From: Mytilus californianus
Lineage: Eukaryota; Mollusca; Bivalvia; Mytilida; Mytilidae
Direction of reading: 5' to 3'
Length of the DNA stretch: 64,000 bases
Assembly (NCBI RefSeq): GCF_021869535.1
Contig: NW_026262690.1
Coordinates: 9,907,501 to 9,971,500 of the forward strand
Under the pieces are notes generated by a model. It saw only the letters and a list, made by a program, of their open reading frames with translations. It ran no database searches and was not told where the DNA came from. The position numbers were made by a program, and so were the translations under genes. Shown one piece after another: positions 60,108-64,000 of the stretch. How positions within the stretch are numbered: the first letter of the stretch is position 1; the number at the start of each line of letters is the position of its first letter.

Positions 60108-63027
60108 CTGAAATGTTTTACTTTGAAGATAAGAAACATATTACATTGAAATAAAAATCATTTCATATTCAAAAAATAAGATTGATGAACATATTATATT
60201 CTGACTACTGTACAATTTATCAGTTGCGTATTTGTATTAAAATTAATGTTTCAAAAAGCTGAGAAAATTCATGATTATGATTTTATAGTCTCATTTGAGA
60301 TTAAATTTGCAAGCATTTGAAGCATTTGTCGTTCAAAATGTTAACCAAGCCTTCCTTAAATAAGCGCGCTCACGCTAATGTTCAAATCGCCACATTCTTT
60401 ATGTGCATGTTATTACATAGAAGTGTGTGATCTCCAGAGGTTATCTTTGATTGCTATTGTCATAACTGTTTTTCGTTCTTTTATTATATAAATCAGTCCG
60501 CCGTTTTTTTTATTTGTTTCATCTTTTCCCGGGCCTTTTGTTGCTTACTATACATCATACGATGTTCCCATTGCTGAAGATCTCTTTTCTGTATAATGAT
60601 GATCGTTATTTTGTTATCAAGAACTCCGTATCGGATATATCATTTTGCCATACTATCATTGGAACACTGGTGCTAATCGTTGTTTTCCGTCAAATTCCCA
60701 GTAGTCCAGTACTCATGATTTGAATTATAAAGTTCAAATGAATTAAAGTAATACATTTTGTAATGAATGGTAATGAAATCAAGGTTTCAAATGTGTCAGG
60801 CAAATTTGAACTGCGATACTCTTAAATTTGCAGCTGAGGATGGTTTGTGCAAGCACAAATATGCTAGTCCAAATTAATCAATCCCGACATGACAAAATGT
60901 GAAACAATTTAAACGAGAAAACCAACGACCAGATTTATAACAAAACGATAAACGAAAATAATATCAACCATTGAATTACACTTTACACAAGTATTCCTCA
61001 TTCCAAACTAAAAGACGCATTGAAATAGTTGGTCCTGCTTTGTTTCATAAAAAGAATGGCCAACGTAGATACAAGTATCTGTCTTATAGAGGGATAAATC
61101 GTAAAAAATCACTCTGATTGAAACAAAAATTCTCTGAAACTGATATTATCAAGATGCTTGATTTCTTGATTGACAACACGTTTGTTACGTTTGGAGGATG
61201 TGTTTTTCAACAAACAATCGGCATTCCCATAGGAACCAACTGTGCCCTCTTCTTGCCGACTTGTTCCTTTATTCATATGAGGCTGACCTCATACATAAAT
61301 TTCTTAGGAAGAAAGAAAAGAAGTTAGCAGTATCCTTTAACTTCACTTTCTGCTATATAGATGTTCTCTCACTAGATAATTCAAACTTTGGTGACTATGT
61401 TGAACGCATCTATCCTATCGAATTTGAAATAAAGGATACAACAGTTACAGTTAAGTCTGCCGTCTAAAAATACACAATGAGGGTCGCTTAAAAACAAAAC
61501 TTTACGACAAAAAAGATGATATCAGTTTCCCAAGTGTGAACTTTCCATTTATATATAGTAACATTCCAGCAGCGCCTGTATATGGAGTATATATTTGCCA
61601 GTTAATATGATATTCCAGGGCTTGTATTTCCTATCATGATTTTTTTGATGGAGGGTTGCTGCTCTCAAGGAAGCTATTAAACCAAGAGTTCCATGTGGAT
61701 GAATTGAAATCATCCCTTTGTAAATTTTAAGGACGCCGTTACCAGTTGGTTGACCGTTTTGAAATATCTGTTTCACCGATGACAACGGATATATTCCAAT
61801 TGTCGTAACTACAATTCCGTCCCATTTTCCCGGAATGTGACCTACCGAATTAGACTTATCACTGGGTTTGTACTAACACGACGGGTGCCAAATGTGGAGC
61901 AGGATCTGTTTTTCCTTCCAGAGCACCTGAGATTACCCCCGGGTTTTGGTCTTGCTCAGTCTTTGGTTTTCTATATTATGCTTTGTGTACTTTTGTTTGT
62001 CTGTTTGTCTTTTTCTTTTTAATTTTAGTTAATTTTCGACTTGTGAGTTTGAATGTTCCTTTGGTGTCTTTCGTCTTTTTTTTTTAAGGCCCATGAATTG
62101 GAAAGGAATCTAAAGAATTTGGCGCGGTTTAAAGTGTCTGTGAGCCATACATTTTAAATTTTATTCTTATTTTATTCACAAAGAAAAGTTAAAAGAACTT
62201 TAGTAATAGTTTTTTTATTTGCTTTCTTTATTGCTATCATGAATTTATAGCTGGTGTTTCCTTCCTAAAGGCTTTTAAAATGAAAAAAAAAATATCGGTA
62301 TCTTTGACAATGCAGTATTATTTGGACTAGTATTGTGAAAATAATTGTGAAGTTTTGGATCTCGTTCTATGTAATTGTATGCATTTCAAGATTTTTTATA
62401 CGTCACAAAAAAAACGACACTGTCTGTGGTGTCCTGTGCTGTCGTTAATGGGAGATGTTTGTTGTTATTCTTCGGTTTACATGTTGTAATGTACTATAAT
62501 ATTATTCATTTCTCTGTGCTGAGTGTGTGGTCTTGCGTTTGTTTGTACTATATTCCTGTCAAGTAGTGTTGTCATTTTAGCAATATTTTGTAACATTGTC
62601 ATATAAGCGGGAAGTTTGGCTAGCCATAAAACCAGGTTCAACCAAACATGTTTTTCTTAAAATGTCAGGAATATGGCAGTTGTTATCAAATAGTCCGTTT
62701 TTATGTATTTTGGCGTTTGTTTTTGTTGCAGTTCAGTGATTCTGTTGTTCCGTTGTTTTCCTCTTATAGTTGATGTGTTTCCCTCGGTTTAAGTTTGTAA
62801 CACGGATTGGTTTTTTCTGAATCGATTTACGACTTTTGAACAGACTTATACTACTGTTGCCTTTATTCATAGCATGCTTTTTTATTACTACATCTAACTA
62901 CCTGCTAATGGATTTCCTGCAAGTATACCAAGACCCTGCATAACCAAGGACATACTTATTCCTCGACCATAATATTTAGGTTCTGTTATGTTTTTAATTG
63001 CCAACGCATATCCTAGATTCACACCCC
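59932..63027 (-). CDS. Major-facilitator transporter, last two exons (5' part beyond right edge)
   Basis: Two minus-strand exons (62902-63027 and 59932-60107) join in phase 1 into a 99-residue C-terminus with a natural stop. It contains the last two membrane helices: the GRGISMSLVMQGLGILAGNP segment, the typical MFS TM11 pattern 'G...S...QG.G...G.P.A', and TM12 (YYFGTIIFIMTALVLLPF). An acidic cytoplasmic tail follows. The style is closest to monocarboxylate transporters (SLC16), but with one sixth of the protein visible the substrate cannot be named. The intron (60108-62901) holds three retroelement fragments. Possible poly(A) signals (AATAAA, minus) lie at 59665-59670 and 59648-59653. Confidence 0.78.
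60350..60585 (+). mobile_element. Family B tail fragment in transporter intron
   Basis: CCACATTCTTTATGTGCATG, ATAAATCAGTCCGCCGTT, CCCGGGCCTTTTGTTGC and CATTGCTGAAGATC keep tail order at low identity. The 69-codon frame at 60514 is a shadow. Confidence 0.6.
60860..60980 (-). mobile_element. Family B tail fragment
   Basis: AATCCCGACATGACAAAATG, AACGAGAAAACCAACGACC and ATCAACCATTGAATTACAC match the 24625/55013 copies in minus orientation. It directly abuts the RT relic that follows. Confidence 0.6.
60984..62090 (+). mobile_element. Family C Penelope-like retroelement, RT plus 3' tail
   Basis: RT blocks in order: YTSIPHSKLKDALK, a stop, LVLLCFIKKNGQRRYKYLSY, KFSETDIIKMLDFLIDNTF, FGGCVFQQTIGIPIGTNCAL, a frameshift, LADLFLYSYEADLIHKFLRK, FNFTFCYIDVLSLDNSNFGD (one catalytic Asp codon lost from YIDD), RIYPIEFEIKDTT, several shifts, then ISYHDFFDGGLLLSRKLLNQ, LKSSLCKF, a stop, RRYQLVDRFEISVSPM and the end stop near 61796. 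The tail follows (CACGACGGGTGCCAAATGTGG, GAGCACCTGAGATTACCCCC, TTTGGTGTCTTTCGTC). It carries both RT and tail, so it identifies the parent of the other Family C pieces. Confidence 0.85.
62420..62870 (+). repeat. Dispersed retroelement tail (Family D), copy 2
   Basis: Colinear with 8640-9085 (AAGCGGGAAGTTTGGCTAG, AAACCAGGTTCAACC, CCTCTTATAGTTGATGTG, TTTCCCTCGGTTTAAGTTTG, TACTACTGTTGCCTTTATT). It ends about 30 nt from the transporter exon at 62902. Confidence 0.75.
62902..63027 (-). CDS. Transporter penultimate exon (TM11)
   Basis: On the minus strand the acceptor TTGTTTTCTAG is immediately before 63027 and the donor GTAGTT follows 62902. It is 126 nt, phase 1 to phase 1. It reads GVNLGYALAIKNITEPKYYG and RGISMSLVMQGLGILAGNPL. 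The ATG-started frame reported by simple ORF calling extends into intron at both ends. Confidence 0.8.
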
Positions 63028-64000
63028 CTAGAAAACAAAATAATAACAAGATGGAAATAAGATGGTGCAATTTAGGTTTTGTTTGTCTAGGCAAACTTTC
63101 AAAAGTTAAAAAGTATGATCCAAGTTTAAATTTTATTTTTAAAACGTGTAATGGAAAACATATTTGAGCAATGTACTGTTGTCATGGCCTTGGTAAGATA
63201 TTCCTTTTGTTAAATTTGCATCATATGGAAGATTTGCTAGATTGAAGCAAAAGAGACTAATCGAAAGAGCATTTCGGCTGAAATTTACTTACAAAATAAT
63301 TTCGAAAAATCTGCAAAACATGCGCTTACTGTGTGTTTCCACATTTGTGACATAAATTATATAAAACTTCTAACCAGTTTGAAATATAGATATTTAAGAA
63401 ATTTTAAGTTGGAGATAAATTTACTATAAATTACAACAAATTGTTTGTTGGCGTCTTGATTCGATTTATTTGTTTGTATATATGTATTGTTTAGATATTC
63501 AACTGGGAGGTTTTAACCCATCATTTTCATTGCAAACTTCCTGTCAGAAGTATGAAAAGGTTGTTTTTTATTCGTTCCGTTGATTGAACATTTGATTTTG
63601 TAAGTTTACCTTCGGGTTCGATAATTTTGTTAAGGCATTTTTACTACTTTAAGTATTATATACCAACATCAAACAATCACATGTTTGAAACATGACGCAT
63701 TGTCCATTTGACAGTTTTGATATTATATAATAATTACATGAAAATATGTAGCAATATCCTTTATCGTTACGTTCCGCTGTAATTCTTCTCAATAAACAAT
63801 TCAAAGTTTATTTGTTATAATTAACGCATCTCATCGAATGTGAAATAAAGAATACCATCGATACAGTTTAGTCTGTCTCATATCTTGACTCACATCTAGA
63901 AAGGAGTAGGGGCAATAAGGCTCTTATTTGGCCCAAATATTAGTGAAAATTTAAAAGTTATCATACATATTCGTAAATTTGTCATAAAAAGACTAAGGTA
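63028..64000. other. Right-edge intron sequence
   Basis: Presumably an upstream intron of the minus-strand transporter. A worn Family A end (ATTCGTTCCGTTGATTGAAC, TTGATTTTG, CGGGTTCGATAATTTTGTTA) lies at about 63560-63635. I see no further exon. Confidence 0.35.

Noticed and set aside
61549..61785. 78-codon minus-strand frame
   Set aside because: Antisense to Family C RT C-terminal codons that match two other copies.
1..64000. tRNA, rRNA or other structured RNA genes
   Set aside because: I looked for tRNA-like A/B box pairs and conserved rRNA words on both strands and found none I could support. A covariance-model scan would be needed to exclude them.

Overview
The window looks like the nuclear genome of a bivalve mollusc, most likely a marine mussel. 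It is AT-rich, its genes are split into small exons with GT/AG introns, and it is crowded with decayed retroelements. I recognised the bivalve character from remembered repeat families, not from a search. No bacterial, phage or CRISPR feature is present. Nearly every open frame longer than about 60 codons is chance, antisense to something, or part of a dead mobile element.

Layout, left to right. 1-1790 is a dead LINE whose endonuclease half is inverted relative to its reverse transcriptase half. 5801-48551 (+) is the main gene: an ionotropic receptor of the ionotropic glutamate receptor superfamily, assembled here from twelve exons whose reading phases agree at all eleven junctions. They give about 758 residues: most of an amino-terminal domain, S1, M1, pore loop, M3, S2, M4 and a natural stop. 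Only the extreme N-terminus is missing. One intron (10590-35813) is 25.2 kb and filled with repeats. 53541-54702 (+) is a broken DDE transposase, preceded by an element bounded by inverted arrays of a 16-bp unit. 56118-57192 is a hairpin-headed element with six units of about 147 bp. 59932-63027 (-) holds the last two exons of a major-facilitator membrane transporter whose 5' part lies beyond the right edge.

Most repeats can be traced to a few Penelope-like retroelements. Some copies still carry reverse transcriptase (RT) sequence joined to a 3' tail, and the many short repeats are 5'-truncated pieces of those tails. Family A (longest copy 18690-21290, minus) has a GIY-YIG-like remnant N-terminal to RT, the permuted order described for Naiad-type Penelope-like elements. 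Family B (7430-8460, 34066-35720) supplies most tails ending in CCACATCTTCTTAT. Family C (58640-59155, 60984-62090, 36590-37075) shares a different tail. No copy can encode an active protein.

The receptor keeps the ligand-binding Arg of S1 but has lost the acidic residue and the Ser/Thr pair of S2, so it probably does not bind glutamate in the usual way. A perfect 55-nt copy of its M3 exon lies 1.3 kb upstream, inside a retroposon in another intron of the same gene.
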